Source: Planctomycetota bacterium
Lineage (GTDB): Bacteria; Planctomycetota; UBA1135; GCA-002686595
NCBI GenBank assembly: GCA_028278425.1
Contig: JANQEJ010000054.1
Coordinates: forward strand, 1-64,000
Reading direction: 5' to 3'
Length of the DNA: 64,000 nucleotides
The notes below the pieces were generated by a model. That model was not told the DNA's origin and made no database searches. It saw nothing but the letters and a program-made list of their open reading frames with translations. Position 1 is the stretch's first letter, and each line of letters starts with the position of its first letter. The translations under genes and the position numbers were made by a program. Positions 32,248-39,520 of the stretch are shown piece by piece.

Positions 32248-33234
32248 ATGGGACGCGCCGCAATCCTTGCCCTCGCCTTCGTCGCCGCGGGTTGCGCCTC
32301 GACGGGCGCGAAGTCCGGCATGGCGCTCGAGCTCGCCGCCGCCTATTCCGAGGAGCACGACGGGCACACGCTGCTCGTCCTCCGCGACGGCGAGGTCGTC
32401 TACGAGGCCTACCACAGCGGCTGGAACCCGAAGGCACCGCACCGCATCGCGAGCGGGACGAAGAGCTTCTGGGGTCCGCTCGCCGCCGCCGCGGTCCAGG
32501 ACGGGCTGCTCGCGCTCGACGAGCCCGCCTCCGACACGATCACCGAGTGGCGCGGCGACGCCCGCCGCGAGCGCATCACGATCCGCCAGCTCCTGAACTT
32601 CACGAGCGGGCTGAAGCCGAGCCTCGCGGAGAACTGGGACGAGGCGAAGTCGACCGACCTCTACGCCAAGGCGGTCACGATGCCGGCGCTCGAGGAGCCG
32701 GGCGCTGGCTGGAACTACGGCGGCACGAACCACACCGCCTTCGGCGAGCTCCTGCGCCGCAAGCTCGGAGGCGAGTCCGTCGAGGACTACCTGCACCGGC
32801 GCATTCTCGACCCGATCGGGATGGAGGTCGCCGACTGGACCCGCGACGGCGCCGGCCGGCTCGTCATGTCGTCCGGCGCCTTCGTGACCCCGGCCGAATG
32901 GGCGAAGCTCGGCGAGCTCGTCCGCACGGGCGGGCGCGCGCCGGACGGGACGCCGCTCTTGGACGCCGACGCGCTCGCCGCGTGCTTCCGCGGGAGCGAG
33001 GTGTTTCCGATGTACGGCCTCTCCTGGTGGGTCTCGACGCGGGACGCGGACAAGGCGGACCTGCCGGACGATTACGTGGCGGCGTCCGGCGCGGGGAAGC
33101 AGCAGCTCTTCGTCATCCCGTCGCTCGGGTTGACGATCGTGCGGCAGGGCGAGAGCGACACCTTCGCCAACGCGGAGTTCTTCGCGCGGCTCTTGCACGG
33201 GATGACGCTCGAGAAATACGCGGAGGGCCGATGA
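32248..33234 (+). CDS. beta-lactamase-family serine hydrolase lipoprotein
   Basis: This 328-residue protein has a lipobox (AAGC, Cys16) and the class-C beta-lactamase/DD-peptidase fold. The catalytic Ser-x-x-Lys is S69-G-T-K72 (IASGTKSFWG). The second motif, usually Tyr-x-Asn, reads Y157-G-G (GWNYGGTNHTAFGEL). It probably hydrolyses esters or peptides outside the cytoplasm and is more likely an esterase or 6-aminohexanoate-dimer-hydrolase-like enzyme than a resistance beta-lactamase. The stop overlaps the next gene (ATGA), so it is translationally coupled to the TPR protein and, through it, to the glycosidase. Confidence 0.88.
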   Translation: MGRAAILALAFVAAGCASTGAKSGMALELAAAYSEEHDGHTLLVLRDGEVVYEAYHSGWNPKAPHRIASGTKSFWGPLAAAAVQDGLLALDEPASDTITEWRGDARRERITIRQLLNFTSGLKPSLAENWDEAKSTDLYAKAVTMPALEEPGAGWNYGGTNHTAFGELLRRKLGGESVEDYLHRRILDPIGMEVADWTRDGAGRLVMSSGAFVTPAEWAKLGELVRTGGRAPDGTPLLDADALAACFRGSEVFPMYGLSWWVSTRDADKADLPDDYVAASGAGKQQLFVIPSLGLTIVRQGESDTFANAEFFARLLHGMTLEKYAEGR

Positions 33235-33965
33235 GCCGCAGGATCTTGGCCTTCGTCGGGATCGTCGTCCTCGTGGGCATTCTCACCGTCGCCATCGGCG
33301 GGTACGTGTTCCTCCAGACCGCGCAGGGGCACTACGTCGTCGGCCACTTCCACGACTCGCTCGGCGACACCGAGGCGGCGCTGGAGGCTTTCGAGCGGGC
33401 GATCGAGAAGGACTCCGAGCACGTCGAGGCCCACAACGCGCGTACGTACCGGCTGATGGAGCTGGAGCGCTTCGATGAGGCGCTGACCTCTGCGGAGCGC
33501 GCGTTCGAGCTCGACGATGCGAATCCGTACGTGCTGCACGCGCTGGCCTGGCTGCGCGGAAAGGCGGGACGGCACGCGGAGGCGATCGAGGTGCTCGAGC
33601 ACTGGAACCAGGTCTACCCGGCGGAGGCGGAGCCGCACGTGCTGCGGGGTTACCACCTCGCCCAGCTCGCGCGGGCCGAGGAAGCCCTCGCCGCCTTCGA
33701 CGTCGCGCTCGCGCTCGATCCCGACGACGGGGAAGCGTACTACCGCCGCGGCCTGGCGAAGACCGAGCTGAACCGCCACGAGGAGAGCCTCGCCGACTAT
33801 GAGCGCGCGGCGAAGCTCAACCCGGAGGACGGCGACGCGCACTACGGCGTCGCGTTCGCCTTGTACATGCTGGGGCGGAACGAGGAGGCGCGGCAGGCCT
33901 GCGGGCGCGTGCTCGCGATCGAGCCGGGGAACGAGGAAGTTCGCGAGCTGATGGAGGGTTTGTGA
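33231..33965 (+). CDS. membrane-anchored TPR protein
   Basis: This 244-residue protein starts with one transmembrane segment (ILAFVGIVVLVGILTVAIGG) followed by about six TPR units, for example HYVVGHFHDSLGDTEAALEA, NARTYRLMELERFDEALTSA and AYYRRGLAKTELNRHEESLA. TPR arrays bind partner proteins; the anchor would place them on the outer face of the membrane. The ATG overlaps the serine-hydrolase stop and its own stop overlaps the GTG of the glycosidase (GTGA). It may scaffold these two exported enzymes, but that is inference from the operon. Confidence 0.88.
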   Translation: MSRRILAFVGIVVLVGILTVAIGGYVFLQTAQGHYVVGHFHDSLGDTEAALEAFERAIEKDSEHVEAHNARTYRLMELERFDEALTSAERAFELDDANPYVLHALAWLRGKAGRHAEAIEVLEHWNQVYPAEAEPHVLRGYHLAQLARAEEALAAFDVALALDPDDGEAYYRRGLAKTELNRHEESLADYERAAKLNPEDGDAHYGVAFALYMLGRNEEARQACGRVLAIEPGNEEVRELMEGL

Positions 33966-36103
33966 TCCTCGCGCCGAGCCTGCTGCTCGCGCTCCTTCCG
34001 CAGGAAACCGTCGTTTTCGAGGGCGACTGGCTGATCGTGGCGGAAGCTCCGGCCTCCGTCGTTCGCCCCGGCGCGGCTCCGAACGAGCTCGTTCTCGAGA
34101 ACGGCCTCATTCGACGCACGTTCCGCCTCGTGCCGAACGCCGCAACGGTCGGCTACGACAACCTGATGACGACCGAGGCGATCCTCCGCGGCGTCAAGCC
34201 GGAGGCGAAGGTCACGCTCGACGGTGTCGAATACGCGATCGGCGGGCTTCTCGGGCAGCCGGAGTACGGCTACCTGCGGCCCGAATGGCTCGACGCGATG
34301 ACGGCCGACCCCGCGGCGTTCGCCTACGTCGACCACGAGGTCATCGAGACCGTTGAGCGCTTTCCGTGGAAGCGCGTGCGCTACTCCGAAGACCGCCCGT
34401 GGCCGCCGCCCGGCGTCGGGCTCGCGCTCCGCTTCCGCGGTCCGCCGGGACCGCACGAGAACGTCGAGATCGTCGTGCGCTACGAGATGTACGACGGCAT
34501 CCCGCTGACGTGCAAGTGGTTCGAGCTCGCGAACGGAACCGGCCGCGCGATCGAGCTCGACGCCTTCACGAGCGATCTGCTCGCCGCCGTCGAAGCGGAG
34601 TCGGACGTCGAGCTCCCCGTTCGCTGGAAGCTCCCCAACCTGCACGTCGAGAGCGACTACTCGATGGGTGGCTTCATGCCTAAGAGCGCCGTGCAGACGT
34701 GCCGCTGGGTGCCGGACCCGCAGTACACCTCGCAGGTCAACTACCGGCGCCAGACGCCGAACTTGCTCGTGGTCGGCCCGCCGCTCGGCCCGGGGATCGA
34801 GATCGCGGCGGGCGAGACCTTCGAGTCGTTCCGCACGTTCCAGCTCGTCCACGACTCCACCGACGACGAGCGCCGCGGCCTCGCGATCCGGCGCATGTAC
34901 CGCACGATCGCTCCGTGGTGTACGGAGAACCCGATCCTGATGCACGTGCGCAGCGCGGACCCCGACGCGGTGCGGCTCGCGATCGATCAAAGCGCCGACG
35001 TCGGCTTCGAAATGGTCATCCTGACCTTCGGCAGCGGCTTCAACATCGAGAGCAAGGACCCGGAATACCAGGCGCAGATCCGCGAGCTGGTCGAGTACGC
35101 GCACGCGCAGGGCGTCGAGCTCGGCGGCTACTCGTTGCTGTCGAGCCGGCGGATCGGCGACGAGCACGACGTGATCGACCCCGAGACCGGCAAGCCCGGC
35201 GGCGCGAAGTTCGGCAACGCCCCGTGCCTGTGCAGCGAGTGGGGGCGGGGCTACTTCGCGCAGCTCTACGACTTCTTCGAGGCCACCGGGCTCGACCTCC
35301 TCGAGCACGACGGTAGCTACCCCGGCGACGTTTGCGCTTCGACGAGGCACCCGGGCCATCGCGGCCTCGCAGATTCCCAATGGCGCCAGCGCGAGACGAT
35401 CGTCGATTTCTATCGCTGGTGCCGCGGGCGCGGGATCTACCTGAACGTGCCCGACTGGTACTTCCTGAACGGCTCGAACAAGATCGGGATGGGGTACCGC
35501 GAGACGAACTGGTCGCTCCCGCGCGCACGGCAGGTGGTCCTCGGGCGGCAGAACATCTTCGACGGCACGTGGGCGAAGACGCCGAGCATGGGTTGGATGT
35601 TCGTGCCGCTGGTCGAGTACCACGGCGGTGGAGAGGCGGCCACGCTGGAGCCGCTCTCCGAGCACCTCGACGCGTACGGCCAGCACCTGGCGAACAACTT
35701 CGGGAACGGCGTGCAGGCGTGCTACCGCGGGCCGCGGCTCTACGATTCACCGGAGACGCGCGAGCTCGTGAAGGGCTGGGTCGACCTCTACAAGCGGCAC
35801 CGCGCGATCCTGGACTCCGACGTGATCCACCTGCGCCGGCCGGATGGTCGCGACCTGGACGCGATGCTGCACGTCAACCCGCGGCTGGAGGAGCGGGCGT
35901 TCCTGTCGGTCTACAACCCGACCGATGAGCCGGTCGCTCAGACGCTGAGGGTCCCGCTTTACTACGCAGGCCTAACCGACGCGGCGACCGTTGCCCACGA
36001 GGAGGGCGAGCCGTTCGACGTGACCCTCGACCGCGCCTACGCGGTCGCGCTCGACGTGGAGTGTTCGCCCCAGGGCTTCACGTACTACGTGTTCCGGGAA
36101 TGA
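33962..36103 (+). CDS. secreted melibiase-like (clan GH-D-like) glycoside hydrolase
   Basis: This 713-residue protein begins with a short signal peptide (VILAPSLLLALLPQ). Residues ~20-300 form a beta-sandwich with VVRYEMYDGIPLTCKWFELA; residues ~320-620 look like a TIM barrel of the alpha-galactosidase type, with FEMVILTFGSGFN, AHAQGVELGGYSLLSSRRI and LDLLEHDGSYPGD, where Asp450 is a good nucleophile candidate. The C-terminal ~90 residues make a small beta-domain. It probably cleaves an exported or environmental galactoside-like substrate; the specificity is unknown. The GTG at 33962 overlaps the TPR stop, making it the third coupled gene. Confidence 0.72.
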   Translation: MILAPSLLLALLPQETVVFEGDWLIVAEAPASVVRPGAAPNELVLENGLIRRTFRLVPNAATVGYDNLMTTEAILRGVKPEAKVTLDGVEYAIGGLLGQPEYGYLRPEWLDAMTADPAAFAYVDHEVIETVERFPWKRVRYSEDRPWPPPGVGLALRFRGPPGPHENVEIVVRYEMYDGIPLTCKWFELANGTGRAIELDAFTSDLLAAVEAESDVELPVRWKLPNLHVESDYSMGGFMPKSAVQTCRWVPDPQYTSQVNYRRQTPNLLVVGPPLGPGIEIAAGETFESFRTFQLVHDSTDDERRGLAIRRMYRTIAPWCTENPILMHVRSADPDAVRLAIDQSADVGFEMVILTFGSGFNIESKDPEYQAQIRELVEYAHAQGVELGGYSLLSSRRIGDEHDVIDPETGKPGGAKFGNAPCLCSEWGRGYFAQLYDFFEATGLDLLEHDGSYPGDVCASTRHPGHRGLADSQWRQRETIVDFYRWCRGRGIYLNVPDWYFLNGSNKIGMGYRETNWSLPRARQVVLGRQNIFDGTWAKTPSMGWMFVPLVEYHGGGEAATLEPLSEHLDAYGQHLANNFGNGVQACYRGPRLYDSPETRELVKGWVDLYKRHRAILDSDVIHLRRPDGRDLDAMLHVNPRLEERAFLSVYNPTDEPVAQTLRVPLYYAGLTDAATVAHEEGEPFDVTLDRAYAVALDVECSPQGFTYYVFRE

Positions 36104-36603
36104 GCGGCGGCGCGGCGGACCATGAAGTCCTGCCAAGGCGAGGCGTGTCACCGTTCGGGCCTTTGCCGCGACCTGGACCTACGTCCATCGTCCTTCCGGC
36201 CAGCGCCGCCGCCATCACCCGCAAGAGACCGTGGTCCAGCGCGCCAACCGGTCTGCCGCTCTCCGCGCCGGCCCCTACGGCGTCCTCAGCCCCGCGGACC
36301 GCCTCGACCTCGCCGATTCGCAAGCTGGAGACGAGATGTTTATATACAGATCCGCATAAGTCCGGGTCCCGTCTTCCCGCGGAAGTCTGCATGTTCGCTT
36401 GTTCCAGGTGGTTACGTTTCCTCTCCGACACTGGAAGGCAGGGTTGCACAGGCGGGCTGGCTGCGTTCTTCTGTTTATCCGAGGTCCGTCGAAGACTCAT
36501 TAGGCGCGAAGAAAAGGTCGGAGGAGGGATGGTGTGCTAGCAGAAGCGACTCGATGGACTACTCGCAACTCTTGGCGGGCTGGTGTGTCGAGGGCATCTG
36601 AGT
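36104..36603. other. about 500 bp without a convincing gene, leading into the cassette array
   Basis: No intact gene is supported. A G/C-rich-third-position plus-strand frame ending near 36357 contains SPADRLDLADS and could be the tail of a broken gene. Close to its end is the most A+T-rich spot of the region (TTTATATACA, near 36340), with TTCGCA about 18 bp before TATATA, a weak sigma-70-like arrangement that could drive the array. The segment just before the first attC-like site ends in a short frame (DYSQLLAGWCVEGI) typical of a cassette-gene end. An integrase is not present. Confidence 0.35.
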
Positions 36604-36665
36604 GGCTAACAAACCTATGCGTCGGACGGCGCTTCGCGCCGCAGTTGATCGCCACCGCGCTAGCC
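36604..36665 (+). repeat. attC-like site 1 (62 bp)
   Basis: The left end is GGCTAAC, the right end GCTAGCC, and the central imperfect hairpin is GGACGGCGC-TTC-GCGCCGC. The layout and length match short integron attC sites such as the one behind aadA: outer R boxes, inner L boxes and a central TTCG-type loop. The left box matches RYYYAAC at 6 of 7 positions; the right box is degenerate. Confidence 0.7.
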
Positions 36666-36706
36666 AGACAGTCGGTGCAGCGACCTTACACAGAGGAGGC
36701 AGACGG

Positions 36707-37072
36707 ATGAGGCTTCAGCCTCTCGCGGTTGTCCTGCTGGCGGGCCTAGTCGGGTGCCACTCCGTCGGCCATAGCTTCAGGAGTGATACGGCGGCGCTGT
36801 CTCAGTTGGTTGTGGGAGAGACGACTCCGGACGATGCAGTCCGCATTCTCGAGGCCGAGCCCCACATTCGTCAGAACTTGCCGGACGGCACGCTTGCTTG
36901 GCACTGGCAGCACATCGCCTCTGGGGCGTACGTTGGTGTCACTGACAACCGCTACATCGTGCTGATCTTTAAGCGATCCGACGATGGCTCTTCCTGGCGA
37001 TTCCACAACGTCATGCTTGCACAGAACATCGATCTACCTCCAGATATGCCCTTTGGAGCAGTCGTTCGCTGA
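36707..37072 (+). CDS. cassette gene: small BamE/SmpA-like lipoprotein
   Basis: This 121-residue protein begins MRLQPLAVVLLAGLVGCHSV with a lipobox (LVGC). The mature part (LVVGETTPDDAVRILEAEPH followed by IRQNLPDGTLAWHWQH) resembles the BamE/SmpA lipoprotein fold. AGAGGAGG precedes the ATG. It lies between attC-like sites 1 and 2 in plus orientation, the expected place and direction for an integron cassette gene, and its composition is less G+C-rich than the core genes. The BamE link is by eye only. A frame upstream through attC-like site 1 to 36602 is not used. Confidence 0.7.
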   Translation: MRLQPLAVVLLAGLVGCHSVGHSFRSDTAALSQLVVGETTPDDAVRILEAEPHIRQNLPDGTLAWHWQHIASGAYVGVTDNRYIVLIFKRSDDGSSWRFHNVMLAQNIDLPPDMPFGAVVR

Positions 37073-37090
37073 TGGCGCTATCCGATGAAT

Positions 37091-37152
37091 GGCTAACAAG
37101 GCGATGCAGACGGACGGCCCTTCGGCCGCCGCTGATCGCCATCGGGTTGAAC
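37091..37152 (+). repeat. attC-like site 2 (62 bp)
   Basis: The left box is GGCTAAC, the right box GTTGAAC, a full match to GTTRRRY. The central hairpin is GGACGGCCC-TTC-GGCCGCC. The next gene's ATG lies 4 bp after the right box. Confidence 0.78.
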
Positions 37153-37156
37153 TGAC

Positions 37157-37429
37157 ATGACCACACGTACTGCTGTCGCTTGGTACCGGCGGGACCAATG
37201 GTCGCGGCTGCTGGAGCTGTCGGAGGATGCGGACGAGTTGGAGGCAACCTTCGATCAGTGGCTAGCCGCGGCGACGAAGAGGTTGTTGGAGATCGACCCG
37301 ACCGGCGATCGGGTGATTCAGCTCGACGTGGACGTAGAAGAACTCTGGCGGTGGTGTCAGGATCAGGGCCGGCCTCTCGATGGAAGAGCAAGGGCGGAAT
37401 TCGTAGCCCGGAAGGCACAAGCCAAGTGA
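37157..37429 (+). CDS. cassette gene: small hypothetical protein
   Basis: This 90-residue protein (MTTRTAVAWYRRDQWSRLLE, with VEELWRWCQDQGRPLDGRAR) starts 4 bp after the right box of attC-like site 2 and ends just before attC-like site 3. It is soluble and helical with an acidic N-terminal half and a basic tail. Gene placement, size and orientation fit an integron cassette. The family is not recognised. No Shine-Dalgarno sequence fits between the attC box and the ATG, as is common for cassette genes that borrow upstream translation signals. Confidence 0.7.
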   Translation: MTTRTAVAWYRRDQWSRLLELSEDADELEATFDQWLAAATKRLLEIDPTGDRVIQLDVDVEELWRWCQDQGRPLDGRARAEFVARKAQAK

Positions 37430-37433
37430 CGCT

Positions 37434-37495
37434 GTTCAGCCAGCCGATCGAACGGACGGCGCTTCCCGCTGCCGTTCATCGACGTAGCGTTAGAC
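37434..37495 (+). repeat. attC-like site 3 (62 bp)
   Basis: The right box GTTAGAC is a perfect GTTRRRY and directly abuts the ATG of the next gene. The left box GTTCAGC matches RYYYAAC at 6 of 7 positions. The central hairpin is GGACGGCGC-TTC-CCGCTGCC. The 62-bp length equals that of the other three sites. Confidence 0.75.
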
Positions 37496-38038
37496 ATGCA
37501 AGCCAGCGTCCCATCGACCGCTGAAGTGCTGGCCCTCCGGAAGCTGGGACGCAGTATCGATGCGAGGTGGGTTGATTGGGCAGTGCGCAAGCTCCTTGAG
37601 GGGCGTGACACTCCGTGTCTGCGGGTGCTCGCCGGGGAAGTCGGCCCCTTCAATCAGTTCGAAATGGCAGCTCTTGTCGATCGGACCTTCGAGGAACTCG
37701 GACTTCAGCAGTACCCGAGCCGGAAGGAAGCGGCCGTGGCCTATGCTTCGGTCCTCGCTGGACGTATTCTCAGTGGCGTTCTTCCCGCGGATGTCGCGCT
37801 CGCTGAACTAGCCCAGCTCTGCATCGAGCTCGACTACCTCAAGGATGTCCGGGATTTCTATCTGCTCCACTTCGCGCGTGAAGATCTTCAGGCAACTGGC
37901 ATGCAGTACTACTGGCCTGAAGGTGACCAGGAGAGCATCGATGACGTCATCCGCGAATACTGCAGGAAGTGGATCAGGGAACACTCGCTGGATGTCCAAC
38001 CCACCGATTCACCGGACGGCGCTTCTCGCCGCCGTTGA
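37496..38038 (+). CDS. cassette gene: hypothetical protein
   Basis: This 180-residue protein (MQASVPSTAEVLALRKLGRS and following) has a Trp-rich early helix, a central 'DYLKDVRDFYLLHFAREDLQ' helix and an acidic/aromatic C-terminal half (YYWPEGDQESIDDVIREYCR). The ATG immediately follows the right box of attC-like site 3, and the stop lies inside attC-like site 4, so the gene fills one cassette. Its base composition is lower in G+C than core genes. I do not recognise the family. Confidence 0.72.
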   Translation: MQASVPSTAEVLALRKLGRSIDARWVDWAVRKLLEGRDTPCLRVLAGEVGPFNQFEMAALVDRTFEELGLQQYPSRKEAAVAYASVLAGRILSGVLPADVALAELAQLCIELDYLKDVRDFYLLHFAREDLQATGMQYYWPEGDQESIDDVIREYCRKWIREHSLDVQPTDSPDGASRRR

Positions 38039-38055
38039 TCGCCACCGCGTTCGAA
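37994..38055 (+). repeat. attC-like site 4 (62 bp)
   Basis: The left box GTCCAAC is a perfect RYYYAAC; the right box GTTCGAA is degenerate. The central hairpin is GGACGGCGC-TTC-TCGCCGCC. It overlaps the 3' end of the preceding gene. Confidence 0.72.
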
Positions 38056-38067
38056 AGGCTGGAGGCG

Positions 38068-38166
38068 ATGACGACGCATGATCTTGTAGTAGGCACCTGG
38101 GAGATCACGGAGATGGACGCGTGGGAGAAGTCGACGCTCGATCTCGTGGAACCAGTGTCCGGCTGA
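38068..38166 (+). pseudogene. truncated start of a small cassette-type gene
   Basis: An ATG 12 bp after attC-like site 4 opens MTTHDLVVGTWEITEMDAWE and continues KSTLDLVEPVSG to a stop after 32 codons. The phrase G-T-W-x-I-T-E-M resembles the start of a small family in which the sequence goes on for about 60 or more further residues. Here it runs straight into the C-terminal half of an unrelated VOC-fold gene. I infer a recombination scar. Confidence 0.45.
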
Positions 38167-38390
38167 TGCTGGATGCCCCGGCCGAGACGCAGTCCGAGAA
38201 CTACGGTTCCATCATTTACTACAAGGTCCCGGATCTCGACGCGGCTTTCGAGACGCTCTCCGCCAGGAAGGTCGTCTTCGAGGCAAAGCCGCATCTCGTC
38301 GCGGAACTTCCCGACTACGAGCTATGGATGGCCTTCTTCCGGGATCCGGACGGAAACCTCATGGCGCTCATGAGCGAGGTTCGGCAGTAA
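38166..38390 (+). pseudogene. C-terminal half of a VOC (glyoxalase/bleomycin-resistance-like) protein
   Basis: This 74-codon frame (MLDAPAETQSENYGSIIYYK, VPDLDAAFETLSARKVVFEA, then LWMAFFRDPDGNLMALMSEV) encodes the second half of a VOC-fold protein, including the conserved Phe-x-Asp-Pro-Asp-Gly-Asn metal-side segment. Full proteins have about 120-130 residues, so the first ~50 are missing. The ATG overlaps the preceding stop (TGATG), and recognisable VOC sequence (GTSVRLML) continues a few codons upstream in frame, so the junction with the preceding fragment lies near 38140. Confidence 0.65.
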
Positions 38391-38479
38391 CCTTCGTCGC
38401 GCAAGTTGGGGGGACACCCGGTCTTGCGCACCTCCGCGCCGGCTCGGATCGAGAAAGCGGAGAGCTCGACCGATGGACG

Positions 38480-38508
38480 TTGACCTGTCTGCACGGTGGA
38501 TGCATACT
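38480..38508 (+). promoter_or_regulatory. sigma-70-like promoter of vapBC
   Basis: TTGACC (38480-38485), a 17-bp spacer and CATACT (38503-38508) form a good sigma-70 promoter. The ATG at 38516 begins 7 nt after the -10, so the transcript would be leaderless or nearly so. Confidence 0.65.
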
Positions 38509-38514
38509 TATGCA
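38501..38514 (+). promoter_or_regulatory. candidate VapBC operator (inverted repeat)
   Basis: TGCATA-CT-TATGCA is a perfect 6-bp inverted repeat with a 2-bp centre. It covers the -10 and touches the start region. VapBC complexes usually repress their own promoter by binding such palindromes, so this is a good operator candidate. Confidence 0.5.
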
Positions 38515-38515
38515 G

Positions 38516-38713
38516 ATGAGAACGACCCTGAACATCGACGACGGCCTTCTCAAACAGGCGGCACGACTGACCGGGGTGAAGGAGAAGACTGCTCTCGTTC
38601 GCCGCGGGCTTGAAGCGTTGATCGCTCTGGAGAGTGCTCGCCGGTTGGCGGCCCTGGGGGGCACCGAGAAGAAGCTCAAGCCCGCTCGCCGGCGCCGCAC
38701 GAGCGCGGCATGA
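38516..38713 (+). CDS. vapB: VapB-type antitoxin
   Basis: This 65-residue protein (MRTTLNIDDGLLKQAARLTG) has the ribbon-helix-helix start of VapB antitoxins and a basic C-terminal tail that would wrap the toxin. It is followed by vapC with an ATGA overlap. The ATG at 38516 is preferred over an in-frame ATG at 38510 because the -10 element ends at 38508. The pair lies in the cassette-like region. Confidence 0.88.
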   Translation: MRTTLNIDDGLLKQAARLTGVKEKTALVRRGLEALIALESARRLAALGGTEKKLKPARRRRTSAA

Positions 38714-39066
38714 TCCTGGTCGATACGTCCGTCTGGATCGACCACCTGCGAAAGGGCGACCGCGAGCTTGCGGGGCTCTTGAACGAAGGCGTGGTGCTGT
38801 GCCATCCGTTCGTGATCGGCGAGTTGGCCTGCGGCAACCTGAAGAACCGGCGTGAGATTCTCTCTCTGCTGGCCGCCCTTCCCACGGCTCCGGTGGCGAC
38901 TCATGAAGAGGGGCTGCATCTGGTCGCCGATCGGAAGCTCGACGGCAAGGGGCTGGGCTGGATCGACGTTCATCTGCTCGCGTCCGCTCTCCTGTCGAAG
39001 TGCACGCTTTGGACGAAGGACAAGGCGCTTGCAGCCGTTGCGAGCTCACTCAAGGTCAACGCATGA
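38710..39066 (+). CDS. vapC: VapC-type PIN-domain toxin
   Basis: This 118-residue PIN-domain ribonuclease has the acidic residues expected for magnesium binding: Asp5 in MILVDTSVWIDHLRK, Glu in VIGELACG, Asp in GWIDVHLLASA, and an Asp in TLWTKDKAL. VapC toxins cleave tRNA or rRNA and are neutralised by VapB. The ATG overlaps the vapB stop. The length is usual. It looks intact and probably functional. Toxin-antitoxin pairs are often found in integron arrays, where they can stabilise the array. Confidence 0.92.
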   Translation: MILVDTSVWIDHLRKGDRELAGLLNEGVVLCHPFVIGELACGNLKNRREILSLLAALPTAPVATHEEGLHLVADRKLDGKGLGWIDVHLLASALLSKCTLWTKDKALAAVASSLKVNA

Positions 39067-39118
39067 GCGGGGGGCGAGCCGGCGAAGAGAGTCAGACGAA
39101 CCCACCTGAGGTAAGCCT

Positions 39119-39520
39119 ATGCAGGACTTTTCCGAGTCCGTTCGGAAGCAGATCAAGCAGCTATGCGATCGAGCGTACAAGGCCGAGCTGGAGGCGGCAC
39201 TTCGCGATGTCGAAGCAGGGTTCGCTGACTGGCGCAAGGACCGCCTGGACTGTTTTGAGCTCTCGGATCTCATTCATGACTTTCACCAGGGGCCGAACCG
39301 TAGCTTGTACAACTACTACTCCCGTGTGAAGCCTCACATGGCCGCTGCGCGTGCCATCGCGGAAGGGCTCGTGCCGCGGGACGAGGTTCCTCAGGAGGTC
39401 ATCGCTACCCTTGCCGCGGACTGGACACTTATGAACGGCTCTCGCAGGACCTCGCGTAGCCAACGGACGACACGCTCGGACGAACGGAGGCTCACCACAC
39501 CCGCGCTCTTGCCTGGATGA
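39119..39520 (+). CDS. small hypothetical protein, cassette-like
   Basis: This 133-residue protein (MQDFSESVRKQIKQLCDRAY, LEAALRDVEAGFADWRKDRL and following) is helical and soluble, with a His-rich turn (SDLIHDFHQGPNRSLYNYYS). The first ~100 residues look like a conserved small family; the Arg/Thr/Ser-rich last ~30 residues look like read-through after an altered end, so the C-terminus may be shifted. It follows vapC by 52 bp and overlaps the convergent methyltransferase stop by 29 bp. I see no attC-like site after it. Confidence 0.6.
   Translation: MQDFSESVRKQIKQLCDRAYKAELEAALRDVEAGFADWRKDRLDCFELSDLIHDFHQGPNRSLYNYYSRVKPHMAAARAIAEGLVPRDEVPQEVIATLAADWTLMNGSRRTSRSQRTTRSDERRLTTPALLPG

Noticed and set aside
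36078-36500. 140-codon minus-strand frame before the cassette array
   Set aside because: No Shine-Dalgarno sequence, domain or plausible composition; overlaps the glycosidase end and A+T-rich promoter-like DNA.
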